From: Patulibacter americanus DSM 16676
Lineage (GTDB): Bacteria; Actinomycetota; Thermoleophilia; Solirubrobacterales; Solirubrobacteraceae
Length of the DNA: 64,000 bases
Direction of reading: 5' to 3'
Assembly: GCF_000420025.1 (NCBI RefSeq)
Contig: NZ_ATUD01000001.1
Location: forward strand, 248,001-312,000
Numbering within the stretch: position 1 is the first letter of the stretch; the number at the start of each line of letters is the position of its first letter. The position numbers and the translations under genes are program-made. This document shows positions 44,024 through 51,738 of the stretch, one piece after another. The notes beneath the pieces are model-generated. The model saw nothing but the letters and a program-made list of their open reading frames with translations, was not told the DNA's origin and made no database searches.

Positions 44024-45399
44024 TTCGTCGCCTCCGGCCCGAGCAGCGTGTCCAGGGTGGCCTTCGTCCGCTCGGCGGTTCCGCCGGCCGGAGCCGCGCG
44101 GCTCACCGAGCGCGTGTCGGCGTCTTCGTCCGTGGCGTCCGCACCCGTGTCGTCCGGGTTGAACTGACCGTTGCAGGCGTCGATCTCGGTCGTGAGCTTG
44201 CGGTCCACGCAGTTGCTGGTGAAGACGGTCGTGCGCTGGTAGTGCGCCATGCCGTCCTTCCCGTTCAGCGACCCCGTGTAGTAGTAGAGGAGCCGCATGA
44301 GGTTGGCGATGCCGCCCGTGCGGTCGAAGTCGCTGCCGAGCTCGGCCAGGTCCTTCGCCAGCGGGGCCAGCGGTGTGCCCGCCCGGTCGAGCTGCGTGAC
44401 GAGGCGGTCGATGCGGGTGAAGGTCTTGCGCCCGCGCTCGGCTACGTCGCCGAGGCTCAGGAGCGCCGGCGTCGCCGCCCGCGAGAACGGCCCGAGCTGC
44501 GTCACCGCCGCGTTGATCGACGTCGACTGCGCGGAGAGGTTGGCCACGGACGGGCCGATCTGGTCGGACAGGGCGCCGATGCGCTTCGCGGCCGGCTTGA
44601 GCTCGCGCAGGAACGTCGGGAGCAGCACGAAGTTCCTCTCGAGGTCCTCACCCTGCTCGGCGGCCGCAGCCGCCGTGCGGCCGGAGGTCCGGATGAACCC
44701 GGCCAGGTCGCCGCGCCGCTCCGCCAGCGGCGCCAGCGCCTGGTCGGACTGCTCGACCAGGGAGGCAATCGTCCGGTTCTGGTTCGCCAGGATTTCGACG
44801 AGACGGTTGGCCTGCTGGAGCGTCGGGTTCGCGCGCTGGATGACGTCGCGCAGCTCCGGGCCGTTACCCGCGAGGCCGGTGCCGAGCTCGGCGACGATCA
44901 GCCGCAGGCGCTCGCGCTGGGGCACGCGCATGATGTTGGCCAGCAGGTCGGGGCCGACCGGGCTGCTCGTGCGCTCCACCGGGATGAGGTGCTGACCCTT
45001 GCCGGGGCCCGAGGCGATCGGCTTGATCGTGGGCGCGACCGTCACACCCTCGCCGCGCTTCTGCGTCGGCTGGCACTCGACGAACTGCTCGCCGATGAGC
45101 GACTGCAGGCCGACCTCGCAGGTCGCGTCCTGACGGAAGTCCTGGAAGCCGGGGTCCGTGATGTTCAGGACCACGACCGCCTTGTTGTCCCGGTCGAGCT
45201 CGACCTCGGCGATCTTGCCGACGATCACGCCGCCGACCTTCACGTCCTCCCCGGGGATGAGGAAGCTCGCGTTGTCGAAGATCGCCCGGACGCGGTAGCC
45301 CTGCCCGTCGTCGTCTCCGCCACCGGCCGCGACGGCGGTGACCGCCACGACGAGCACGAGTACGACGACGGTGAAGGCGAGCCATGCGCGGCGCATCAC
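44020..45399 (-). CDS. MCE-family protein, second in the operon (MceB position)
   Basis: A 459-residue MCE protein: membrane segment about 5-24, then an acidic GGGDDDGQ turn, the MCE domain (YRVRAIFDNASFLIPGEDVKVGGVIVGK, LIGEQFVECQP) and a helical region to about 370. The C-terminus has cysteines in SNCVDRK and DACNGQ and a Thr/Asp-rich tail. GTG 45399 overlaps the upstream stop by 4 nt; the adjacent ATG at 45396 would overlap by 1 nt. Confidence 0.9.
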   Translation of the reverse strand: MMRRAWLAFTVVVLVLVVAVTAVAAGGGDDDGQGYRVRAIFDNASFLIPGEDVKVGGVIVGKIAEVELDRDNKAVVVLNITDPGFQDFRQDATCEVGLQSLIGEQFVECQPTQKRGEGVTVAPTIKPIASGPGKGQHLIPVERTSSPVGPDLLANIMRVPQRERLRLIVAELGTGLAGNGPELRDVIQRANPTLQQANRLVEILANQNRTIASLVEQSDQALAPLAERRGDLAGFIRTSGRTAAAAAEQGEDLERNFVLLPTFLRELKPAAKRIGALSDQIGPSVANLSAQSTSINAAVTQLGPFSRAATPALLSLGDVAERGRKTFTRIDRLVTQLDRAGTPLAPLAKDLAELGSDFDRTGGIANLMRLLYYYTGSLNGKDGMAHYQRTTVFTSNCVDRKLTTEIDACNGQFNPDDTGADATDEDADTRSVSRAAPAGGTAERTKATLDTLLGPEATK

Positions 45400-46772
45400 T
45401 TGCCCCCCGGGATCTGGGTCGGGTCGCAGTCGGCGTTGGCCAGGTCACCCTGGTCGACGAAGGCGTTGGAGCCGTCGGGCAGCCGGCTGGTCGAGGCGCC
45501 CGGGCAGCGCTTGAGGTTGCCCGTGGTGAGGCCGTCGCCCTTGCCCCGCTCGGCCGGCGGCTTCTGCGTGAGCTTGCCGCCCTCGGCGTCGTCCTCGAAG
45601 CGGAAGGCGTCGAACACCGGCATCGCGGACAGGTAGTGCCCGTTGCCGTCGTAGTTCGCGGCGGCCTGCCCGAAGCTGCGGAACCACGCCATCAGGTCGG
45701 GTGCGTACGGGCGGATGAAGGAGAGCATCGGCGTCGAGGTCTTGAGCGCCTTGGTGCCGGCGGGGAACGCCGTGCGCGTCGAGCGCTCGAGCGGCGGCAG
45801 ATCGCGCAGGCCGTCGAGCAGGTCGTTGCCCGCACCCGGGCGGTCGACGACCGTGCGCAGCTGCTGGAACACCGGCACCGCGTCGTTCACGACGGGACGC
45901 AGCTCGCGCAGGAACGGCACCAGCTCGCGGGAGGGCTCGTCGGAGGCGTCGACCAGGCGGCGCAGGTCACCGAGCGCGGGACGCAGCGCGGCCAGCGCCG
46001 TGCTGCCCTGGCGGAGCGCCGGAGGCAGATCCGTGATCGCGGTCGTCAGCGCCTGCGTGTCCTCGCCCAACGCCTCCACGGTGCGACCCGCGTTGCTGAC
46101 CAGGCTCGTGATCCGGCCCTGCTCGCTGGCCAGGGCGTTCATGGCGCGGCTGCTGGTCTTCACGAGCCGCTCGAAGTCGGCGCTCTGCGCGTTGACCTCC
46201 TCCGCGAAGCCGGTCAGCGCGCGGACGGCCCGCGGGAACTGCTTCGCGGACGCCTGCCCCTCGGCCTCGCGGCCGGCGTACCACTGGGCGAAACCGCCGA
46301 TGGTCTTCTGCAGCCCCTCGCGCGTGCGCCCGTCGAACGCCGCGAACAGCTGGTCGAGCTCGACCTGCGAGGTCGTCTGCTCGACCGGGATCGTCGCGTC
46401 GTCCGCCAGCGGCTCGGCCAGGCCGGAGCCCGGGCTGATGTCGATGTAGCGGCTGGCCACGCCGGCCTGGCCCTGCGTGCGGACGACGGCCGTCGCGCCC
46501 TTGCGCAGCGGGGCGAACTCGCCCGAGACGGAGACGGTGAGCTCGGCCTGGTCGTTCTTCGTGAGGTCGAGCTTCTTGATCGTGCCGACCTGCGTGCCGC
46601 CGATCCGCACGGTGCCGCCCTCGACCACCTGGCTCGAGTTCGCGAACACGAGCCGGTACTGGTGCCCTGGTTCGGGCAGCAACACGACGACGAGCACCGC
46701 CACCAGGGCGACGAGCAGCGCGACGGGCGCCCAGCGCCGGGCGCGGCGCGCAATGTGGGGTGAACGAGGCAG
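45396..46772 (-). CDS. MCE-family protein, first in the operon (MceA position), probable CTG start
   Basis: About 458 residues: a basic N-terminus (HIARRARRW), membrane segment (about 16-35), MCE domain (YRLVFANSSQVVEGGTVRIGGTQVG, GVASRYIDISPG), helical region and a tail with cysteines in KRCPGAS and ADCDPTQ. No ATG/GTG/TTG lies between the upstream stop-free region and the membrane segment in a sensible place. A CTG at 46772 has AGGAAG 6 nt upstream and gives a normal N-terminus, so I chose it. A GTG near the -10 box would add about 20 unconserved residues. No yrbE or mceG gene precedes it; the next gene upstream is divergent. Confidence 0.88.
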   Translation of the reverse strand: MPRSPHIARRARRWAPVALLVALVAVLVVVLLPEPGHQYRLVFANSSQVVEGGTVRIGGTQVGTIKKLDLTKNDQAELTVSVSGEFAPLRKGATAVVRTQGQAGVASRYIDISPGSGLAEPLADDATIPVEQTTSQVELDQLFAAFDGRTREGLQKTIGGFAQWYAGREAEGQASAKQFPRAVRALTGFAEEVNAQSADFERLVKTSSRAMNALASEQGRITSLVSNAGRTVEALGEDTQALTTAITDLPPALRQGSTALAALRPALGDLRRLVDASDEPSRELVPFLRELRPVVNDAVPVFQQLRTVVDRPGAGNDLLDGLRDLPPLERSTRTAFPAGTKALKTSTPMLSFIRPYAPDLMAWFRSFGQAAANYDGNGHYLSAMPVFDAFRFEDDAEGGKLTQKPPAERGKGDGLTTGNLKRCPGASTSRLPDGSNAFVDQGDLANADCDPTQIPGGK

Positions 46773-46836
46773 AGGGATCTTCCTAGGGCACGGACGGAGG
46801 CACGGGAGGTGCGCACCGTCCGGTGTGACCACCGGC

Positions 46837-46842
46837 ACTATA
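46837..46842 (-). promoter_or_regulatory. -10 box of the mce operon promoter
   Basis: TATAGT on the minus strand, about 65 nt upstream of the proposed CTG start; a near-consensus -10. No convincing -35 is visible at 16-18 nt. An AACCGGTT palindrome sits at 46862-46869, close to where a -35 would be. Confidence 0.55.
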
Positions 46843-47144
46843 CAGCGGGTTCGACAGGTAGAACCGGTTGTGTTTTCGTTACGACGACCCCCACGATCCG
46901 GGGGCCGGGGGTTCAAAGCGGACCGCGATCCTAAAGGGCGGCGGAGGACCCTGCGCCGGTTGGGATCGACGTTGCCGTCCGAGGCCACGCCGCGGGCCGA
47001 CCTCGGGCCGACGGCGACACCTTAGTGCTCGCGCTCACAGAGCGCACTCAGGGCTAGACGAACGTCCGGGACGGTGCCGCGGTTCGTTCCTACCGCCGTT
47101 CCGTTCGGTGGCACCGCGAGGCGCAGCCAGCGCCCCCGCTGGAG

Positions 47145-47165
47145 ATGAGGCTTCCATGAGGCTTC
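47145..47165. repeat. Tandem ATGAGGCTTC repeat
   Basis: ATGAGGCTTC occurs twice, separated by one C, immediately before the CRP-like site. Possibly a regulator binding pair or a chance duplication. Confidence 0.5.
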
Positions 47166-47168
47166 GGA

Positions 47169-47184
47169 GGTGACCTGCGTCACA
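47169..47184. promoter_or_regulatory. CRP/FNR-type binding site candidate
   Basis: GGTGACCTGCGTCACA matches the TGTGA-N6-TCACA consensus at 9 of 10 defined positions. It lies about 16 nt upstream of a TACGTT -10-like hexamer, so it would overlap the -35 region of the rightward promoter. Confidence 0.5.
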
Positions 47185-47300
47185 TCCCGGATCAACCGTG
47201 TACGTTGATGCACCTAGGTCGCCTCGCCGGTCCCCCGTCGCCCCGTGCGACGGCCCGGAGAAGTGGCCTCCACCAACCCCCGAGGAGAATCAGGATCCAC

Positions 47301-48041
47301 ATGCGCAAGCGGAACCTCGCCATCCCAACCGCCGCCATCGCGGCCCTGTCCTTCGCCGCCGTCGCCCCCGCGGTCGCCCAGTCGCCGATCACGACCGACA
47401 TCTCCGGCACCGCCAAGGTGTCGCCGAGCAAGGCCGGCACGAAGAAGAAGCCGAAGACGGTCGGCCTCAACGTCAACATGAAGTGGACGACCAACGGCCC
47501 CGACGGCGAGAACAAGCCGGTCGTGGACAAGGTCGTCATCGACTTCCCGAAGGGCTCGCTCTACAACGGCGGCAAGGTCGCGAAGTGCTCGGCCACCCAG
47601 CTCCAGCGCAAGACGCCGCAGCAGGCCTGCCCGAAGGCCATCATGGGCGGCGGCTCCGGTAGCGCCTGGGCGGACACCGCCGAGGCCGGCCCGAAGTTCG
47701 TGCTCGTCAACGGCGGCGCGAAGGACGTCTTCCTCTACACGACGCTGCAGAACCCGGCCACGGTCTCGGCCGCGGTCCCCGGCAAGGTCGTCAAGCGCAA
47801 CGGCGGCTACCGCCTGACGCTCACCGTTCCGCAGTCGCTGAAGGAGGTCGGTGGCACGCCGATCTCGCTGCGCAGCGTGAAGGTCACCACGAACGCCGCC
47901 GCCAAGAAGGCCGGCTGGCTCCAGACGACCTCCTGCCCCAAGAGCAAGAAGTGGGACTTCCAGGTGCAGTCCTTCCAGGACTCCTCCTTCGAGCCCGCCA
48001 CGCCCGTGGCGACGTTCTCGTCCTCGGTGAAGTGCTCCTGA
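47301..48041 (+). CDS. Secreted protein of unknown function
   Basis: A 246-residue exported protein. ATG 47301 is preceded by GAGGAG at 47282-47287 and AGGA nearer the start. The signal peptide ends AVAQS near residue 27. The mature part is beta-rich, Lys/Gly/Thr-rich and contains four cysteines (AKCSAT, QACPKA, TSCPKS and one next to last), probably two disulfides. No catalytic motif recognised; I recall similar secreted proteins as common, uncharacterised paralogues in Solirubrobacterales. A possible CRP site lies upstream and a clear terminator follows. Confidence 0.7.
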   Translation: MRKRNLAIPTAAIAALSFAAVAPAVAQSPITTDISGTAKVSPSKAGTKKKPKTVGLNVNMKWTTNGPDGENKPVVDKVVIDFPKGSLYNGGKVAKCSATQLQRKTPQQACPKAIMGGGSGSAWADTAEAGPKFVLVNGGAKDVFLYTTLQNPATVSAAVPGKVVKRNGGYRLTLTVPQSLKEVGGTPISLRSVKVTTNAAAKKAGWLQTTSCPKSKKWDFQVQSFQDSSFEPATPVATFSSSVKCS

Positions 48042-48087
48042 TCGACCGCTGAGAACACCCCGCGCCACGAGGCGCACCGGTGGTCTC

Positions 48088-48113
48088 GAGGCCCCCGCTC
48101 CGGCGGGGGCCTC
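48088..48113 (+). terminator. Terminator after the secreted-protein gene
   Basis: GAGGCCCCCGC, TCCG loop, GCGGGGGCCTC: an 11-bp perfect stem 47 nt after the stop, followed by a T-containing stretch. Confidence 0.75.
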
Positions 48114-48160
48114 GGTCGTTCTCGGGGAGCCGAGCGCGAGCGGGGCCCCGGAACGACGAA

Positions 48161-48179
48161 ACCCCCGCGGTGCGGGGGC
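48161..48179 (-). terminator. Terminator after tRNA-Asp
   Basis: On the minus strand CCCCCGC, ACC loop, GCGGGGG, then TTTCGTCG. It lies about 18 nt beyond the 3' end of the tRNA. Confidence 0.7.
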
Positions 48180-48196
48180 TTCGGATCCTTCGGGAG

Positions 48197-48270
48197 CGGG
48201 AGCGACGGGACTCGAACCCGCGACCTCTGCCGTGACAGGGCAGCGCTCTAACCAACTGAGCTACGCCCCC
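48197..48270 (-). tRNA. tRNA-Asp (GTC)
   Basis: A full cloverleaf of 74 nt: acceptor GGGGGCG pairs with CGCTCCC (one G-T), D arm GCTC...GAGC, anticodon stem CTGCC/GGCAG with loop CTGTCAC giving anticodon GTC, T arm with TTCGAGT loop, discriminator G73 as expected for Asp. CCA is not encoded. Confidence 0.95.
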
Positions 48271-48384
48271 TTGGGATCGAGAAGTATGCACGATTCGCGC
48301 GCGGCGCGTCGGCTCCCCTGTTCGCGCGACCAAGCGGGCCCGGGAACGGGCCAGAGCAGCGGCCGAACGGCCGCCAGCCAGACC

Positions 48385-49299
48385 TCAGCCGACGTAGGGG
48401 CGGCGCCGCCCCACGCGGGCACGCACGCCTGGCACGCTCAGCACGGCGCTGCGCAGGCGGTCGCCCAACAGCGGCGGCAGGAGCTCGTCGGCCTCGGCGT
48501 ACTGGGCGCGGGCCTCGTCGTAGCGGCCCAGGCGGGTCAGCCCCGCGGCGCGGCCGCGCAGGTCCGCGGCCTCCGCACGACGGGCGACGGACTCGCGCAC
48601 GTGCGCCGCGTGGGCGCGGTGCACCTTGAGGAGGTCCTCGGCCAGGCCCACGAGGTCGTGGGTGAGACCCGAGGGGTGGCGCCGGTAGCGGACGGTCGCC
48701 CCCAGGACGCAGACGAGCTGCTCATCCTGCTCCAGCAGCCGCAGCCACAGGTCGAGGTCCTCGGCCTGCCCGAGCTCCTCGTCGAACCCGTCGACGCCGT
48801 CGAAGGCCTCGCGCCGGACGATCGTCGCCGAGGTGCAGAGCGGGTGACGCTCGTAGATCGTGGGCAGCACGAGGGCCGGGCGGTGTCCGCCGGGGTGCAG
48901 GCCCTCCCAGTGCTCGCCCGTCGGCCGGTCGTCCGGCCCGACGACGACGGCCTCGCCCGAGAGGATCGTCGCGTGCGGGTGGTGCGCCACGGCGCGCTCG
49001 TGGGCGGCGAGGTACCCCGGCTGCCAGACGTCGTCGTGGTCGCAGAACGCGACGTGGTCCACCTCGGCGGAGAATGCGGCGACGCCGGCGTTGCGGGCGC
49101 CACCGGGGCCGCGGCGCTGCTCGAGCCGCAGCAGGCGGACGTCGTCCTCCAGGCCGTCGGGGAGGACGACGGGACGGGGCGAGCCGTCGTCGACGACGAC
49201 CACCTCGACCGGCCCGCCCTCCTGCCCGAGGACGGCGTCCAGGGTCTGGACGAGGTACGGGCTGAACCCGTGCACGGGGATGACGACGCCGACCTGCAC
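48385..49299 (-). CDS. Family 2 glycosyltransferase
   Basis: A 304-residue GT-A glycosyltransferase. VGVVIPVHGFSPYLVQTLDAV at the start, VVVVDDGSP near 37, GPGGARNAGV near 65 and FCDHDDVWQPGY near 87 (the DxD-type metal/nucleotide site) are typical of GT2. LCTSATIVRREAFDGVDGFDE and AEDLDLWLRLLE complete the acceptor side. The C-terminal ~70 residues form a helical tail. The GTG at 49299 is the last start before the first beta strand. Cytosolic, no membrane segment. Sugar donor and acceptor unknown; it is divergent from the RGG-rich protein. Confidence 0.88.
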   Translation of the reverse strand: MQVGVVIPVHGFSPYLVQTLDAVLGQEGGPVEVVVVDDGSPRPVVLPDGLEDDVRLLRLEQRRGPGGARNAGVAAFSAEVDHVAFCDHDDVWQPGYLAAHERAVAHHPHATILSGEAVVVGPDDRPTGEHWEGLHPGGHRPALVLPTIYERHPLCTSATIVRREAFDGVDGFDEELGQAEDLDLWLRLLEQDEQLVCVLGATVRYRRHPSGLTHDLVGLAEDLLKVHRAHAAHVRESVARRAEAADLRGRAAGLTRLGRYDEARAQYAEADELLPPLLGDRLRSAVLSVPGVRARVGRRRPYVG

Positions 49300-49378
49300 T
49301 GCGTCGCACCCTACCCCAGGCGCGTCGCGGGCCAGCGCGGGTGCGCGCGAGCGGGAGGCGCGGTAGCGTTCGGGGCCC

Positions 49379-50677
49379 GTGGCTCTTCCCGAAGACTCTC
49401 TGCCGCAGGTCGACCAGGACGCGTCCGTGGGTTCCAGCCCCGACGCCCCCGACCAGCAGGCCCCCGCCCCCGCCCCCTCGACGCCCGAGGGCGCCGCTCC
49501 GGAGGCCTCCGGTGACGACGTCGCCGCGCGGGCCGCCGAGGGCGCCGCGCCGCCGGCCGCCGACGAGGCCGCCCCGGCGAGCGCGCCCGACGTGCCCGCC
49601 GCCGACGGTCCGGCCTCGCAGGGCGACGCGCCGCAGACGGACGCCACGACCGAGTCCGCTGAGAGCGACGCCTCCGCCGCCCCGGGCGACGAGTCCGGCC
49701 AGCAGGACCAGGCCGCGGACGGCGTCGAGGGCGGTCAGCCCTCCGAGAGTGGCCAGCCCACCGACGGCGCCTCGGGCGACGGCGCCGACGGCGCGGCCGC
49801 CGAGGGCGCCGAGGCGTCCGACGGCTCCGCCGAGGGCCAGGCTTCCGAGGACAGCGAGGGCTCCGCCGAGGGTGGTGAAGGCCAGCCCAAGAAGCGCCGC
49901 CGCTCCCGCGGTCGCCGCGCGAACCGCGGTGGTGGCGGGGCCGGCGGTCCCGGCGGCCGGCGCCGGTTCGCGTGGGACGAGGTCTTCCTCCGTCAGCGCC
50001 TCGAGATCCTGCGGGCGATGGACCCCGACGCCGAGGCGATCGCCTGGGCCGTCGACACCGCGGGCCGCTTCGACGTGGCCGACATCCTCGCCGGCGAGGG
50101 CTCGTCGGGCCGCGAGTTCGGCCGCCGCGCCTACGGTGCGACGCCGGAGACGGACGACCAGGCCGCCTGGATCGTCCTCGCCGCCGTCCGCGCCCGCGAC
50201 ATCGTCCCCGTCGTCCGCCGCGCCGTCAGCGGCGCCACGGACGGCCGCGAGCAGATCAAGAAGTCGATCGAGACGCTCGGCATCGCCCGCGTGAACCCGG
50301 CCCTGCAGGGCGAGCGCCCGGCCCAGCAGGTGTTCGCGGAGCGGGCCCGCCGCGTCGACCTCACCGTCGAGGGCGGCGAGGATCAGAAGGCCGCGTGGGC
50401 GCTGCTCTCGCTCGCCAAGCCGCAGGACGTGCAGTACGCGGCCGCGCCGCCGCGCCCGGCGCAGGCCCGCCGCCCCGGCGGCCCGGGTGGTCCCGGCGGC
50501 CCCGGTGGTCGTGGTGGCGGGGGCTACGGCGGCGACGACCGGAAGCGCAAGCGCGAGCCCGGCATCCCGGGCGGCGTCTTCTCCGTCGGCGAGTCCGGCA
50601 TCGGCGGCGAGCTCGGCGCGAAGCTGCGTGCGGCGCTGGCGGCGGCCGAGGGCAAGGACGAAGACGGAGACGCGTAG
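49379..50677 (+). CDS. RGG-rich protein of unknown function
   Basis: A 432-residue protein from the GTG at 49379. Residues 1-165 are an acidic, Ala/Pro/Ser/Gly/Asp-rich disordered region. A basic patch follows (PKKRRRSRGRRANRGGGGAGG, about 168-195), then a compact helical domain of about 150 residues (FAWDEVFLRQRLEILRAMDPDAEAIAWAVD, RDIVPVVRRAVSGATDG). Next is an RGG-like Gly/Pro/Arg stretch (about 360-395) and a short C-terminal helix (GAKLRAALAAAEG). The basic/RGG stretches suggest nucleic-acid binding, which is inference. Its 3' third is repeated as a decayed copy at about 51355-51605. Confidence 0.65.
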   Translation: MALPEDSLPQVDQDASVGSSPDAPDQQAPAPAPSTPEGAAPEASGDDVAARAAEGAAPPAADEAAPASAPDVPAADGPASQGDAPQTDATTESAESDASAAPGDESGQQDQAADGVEGGQPSESGQPTDGASGDGADGAAAEGAEASDGSAEGQASEDSEGSAEGGEGQPKKRRRSRGRRANRGGGGAGGPGGRRRFAWDEVFLRQRLEILRAMDPDAEAIAWAVDTAGRFDVADILAGEGSSGREFGRRAYGATPETDDQAAWIVLAAVRARDIVPVVRRAVSGATDGREQIKKSIETLGIARVNPALQGERPAQQVFAERARRVDLTVEGGEDQKAAWALLSLAKPQDVQYAAAPPRPAQARRPGGPGGPGGPGGRGGGGYGGDDRKRKREPGIPGGVFSVGESGIGGELGAKLRAALAAAEGKDEDGDA

Positions 50678-50985
50678 CCGCGCCCATTCTCTAGTTGCGC
50701 CCGAGTCCGACCCAAAGGGGAGGGGCTGGAAACGGAGCCGGACCGAGGCCCACGGGTACGAGCATCACGGCGCTCTCTTAGTGTCCACCATGCCTCTGCC
50801 CCAAGGTATGACGATGCCACGGTGTCACACAGGACGGCACCGACTTTTTGGCCCCGTAGGTATTAGCAACCCGCCCCGGCTCGCTGCCCGCGCCGACCGC
50901 GCGCCGATCCTCCCACGCGCACATGAGCCCGATCCAATGGGCGACGTTGACCACTCACCCATAGTGGTGTATGCTGTACGCCACT
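50678..50985. other. Non-coding stretch at the start of a lower-GC islet
   Basis: About 300 nt with visibly lower GC than the surroundings and no gene that I can support. It ends in the promoter of the small secreted ORF. Confidence 0.5.
50947..50975 (+). promoter_or_regulatory. Promoter of the small secreted protein
   Basis: TTGACC (50947-50952), 17-nt spacer, TATGCT (50970-50975). The start codon at 50986 is only 11 nt further, so the leader is very short. A 7-bp inverted repeat, ATAGTGG (50961-50967) and CCACTAT (50981-50987), brackets the -10 and reaches the ATG; it may be an operator. Confidence 0.65.
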
Positions 50986-51309
50986 ATGACACGCACCATC
51001 CAGACGAAGACAGTTGGTCGCTTTGCAGTTGCCGCCCTCTGTGCGGCAGCTGCAGCAATGTCCGCCGCCCCGTCGACGCAAGCAGCACAAATCGGCCAAC
51101 AGTGCCAAGTCCCCCTCACAATCCAGGGCGCAAGCGTTTACAGCGGCGAGCGGTTCTCGGGGAACTTTCTCTACCACATCTTCCGGCTCGATTGGTTCCG
51201 CATTGAGGGCTGGGGGTCGACGGGCGATTACTACTTCGGTCACGCAGCCGGCAAGGCGAACGGCTACGTTTCCCGCGGAGCCTTCGACCAGAGCACCTGT
51301 AAGTTCTGA
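50986..51309 (+). CDS. Small secreted protein in a lower-GC islet
   Basis: A 107-residue protein with a basic N-terminus, hydrophobic core and STQAAQ cleavage site near residue 34. The mature ~73 residues contain two cysteines (QQCQVP and one three residues from the end), three Phe/Trp-rich segments (FRLDWFRIEGWG, DYYFGHAAG) and no known domain. Codon use is clearly less GC-biased than its neighbours (many A/T third positions), pointing to recent acquisition. It has its own good promoter. It lies between an intact gene and a decayed copy of that gene's 3' end. Confidence 0.65.
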   Translation: MTRTIQTKTVGRFAVAALCAAAAAMSAAPSTQAAQIGQQCQVPLTIQGASVYSGERFSGNFLYHIFRLDWFRIEGWGSTGDYYFGHAAGKANGYVSRGAFDQSTCKF

Positions 51310-51354
51310 TGAGCTGGCACGGCCAATCCGCAGGAACGTGGCGCGATTAGCCGG

Positions 51355-51605
51355 AACTCTTGGACGGACGGGCCGAGCGCGTCGACCTGACCGTCGAGGG
51401 TGGCGAGGACCAGAGGCCCGCGTGGGCCCCCTACTCGCCCGCCGAGCCGCAGGACGTGCAGTACGCGGCCGCCCCGCGCGGGCCCGTCGCCCCGCCGCCG
51501 GGTGGTCGCGGTGGATAAGGATGCGGTGGCGAGCGCGGCGTGAAGCTCCGCGCGGCGCTGGCGGCCACAAAGGGCAAGGGCCCGGACGGCCACGCCCCCC
51601 CCCCG
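51355..51605 (+). pseudogene. Decayed copy of the 3' end of the RGG-protein gene
   Basis: The stretch RVDLTVEGGEDQ...PQDVQYAAAP of the gene at 49379-50677 reappears here with substitutions. An in-frame TAA follows a shortened GGRGG segment, then a fragment matching KLRAALAA in another frame. Large parts of the glycine/arginine region are deleted. There is no start codon, so it is a truncated duplicate, not a gene. The decay shows that the duplication is not recent. Confidence 0.75.
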
Positions 51606-51715
51606 GGCGAGGGCTCCGACTCCGGGGACCACGCCTTATGACCGGCCCCCGGCCCCCGGCCGCGCCCGCCGGCCATCCCGCAGGGCCCGTCGCGGCGGGG
51701 CGCTCGACGCTTCAA

Positions 51716-51735
51716 GCGCGGGCGGTCGCCCGCGC
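51716..51735 (-). terminator. Terminator of the small acidic protein gene
   Basis: GCGCGGGCG, 2-nt loop, CGCCCGCGC: a 9-bp stem ending 3 nt after the stop at 51739. Confidence 0.6.
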
Positions 51736-51738
51736 CCC

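Larger units (their letters stand above)
46773..47300. other. Divergent intergenic region, no gene seen
   Basis: About 530 nt between the mce operon and the secreted-protein gene. It holds the mce -10 box (46837-46842), an AACCGGTT palindrome (46862-46869), a tandem ATGAGGCTTC repeat (47145-47165), a CRP-like site (47169-47184) and a TACGTT hexamer (47201-47206) that could be the -10 for the rightward gene. Base composition is a little less GC-rich than the coding regions. No coding potential recognised. Confidence 0.6.

Noticed and set aside
48161-48179. Hairpin as a terminator of the rightward secreted-protein gene
   Set aside because: The T-run lies on the minus-strand side and it directly follows tRNA-Asp; the gene already has the hairpin at 48088-48113.
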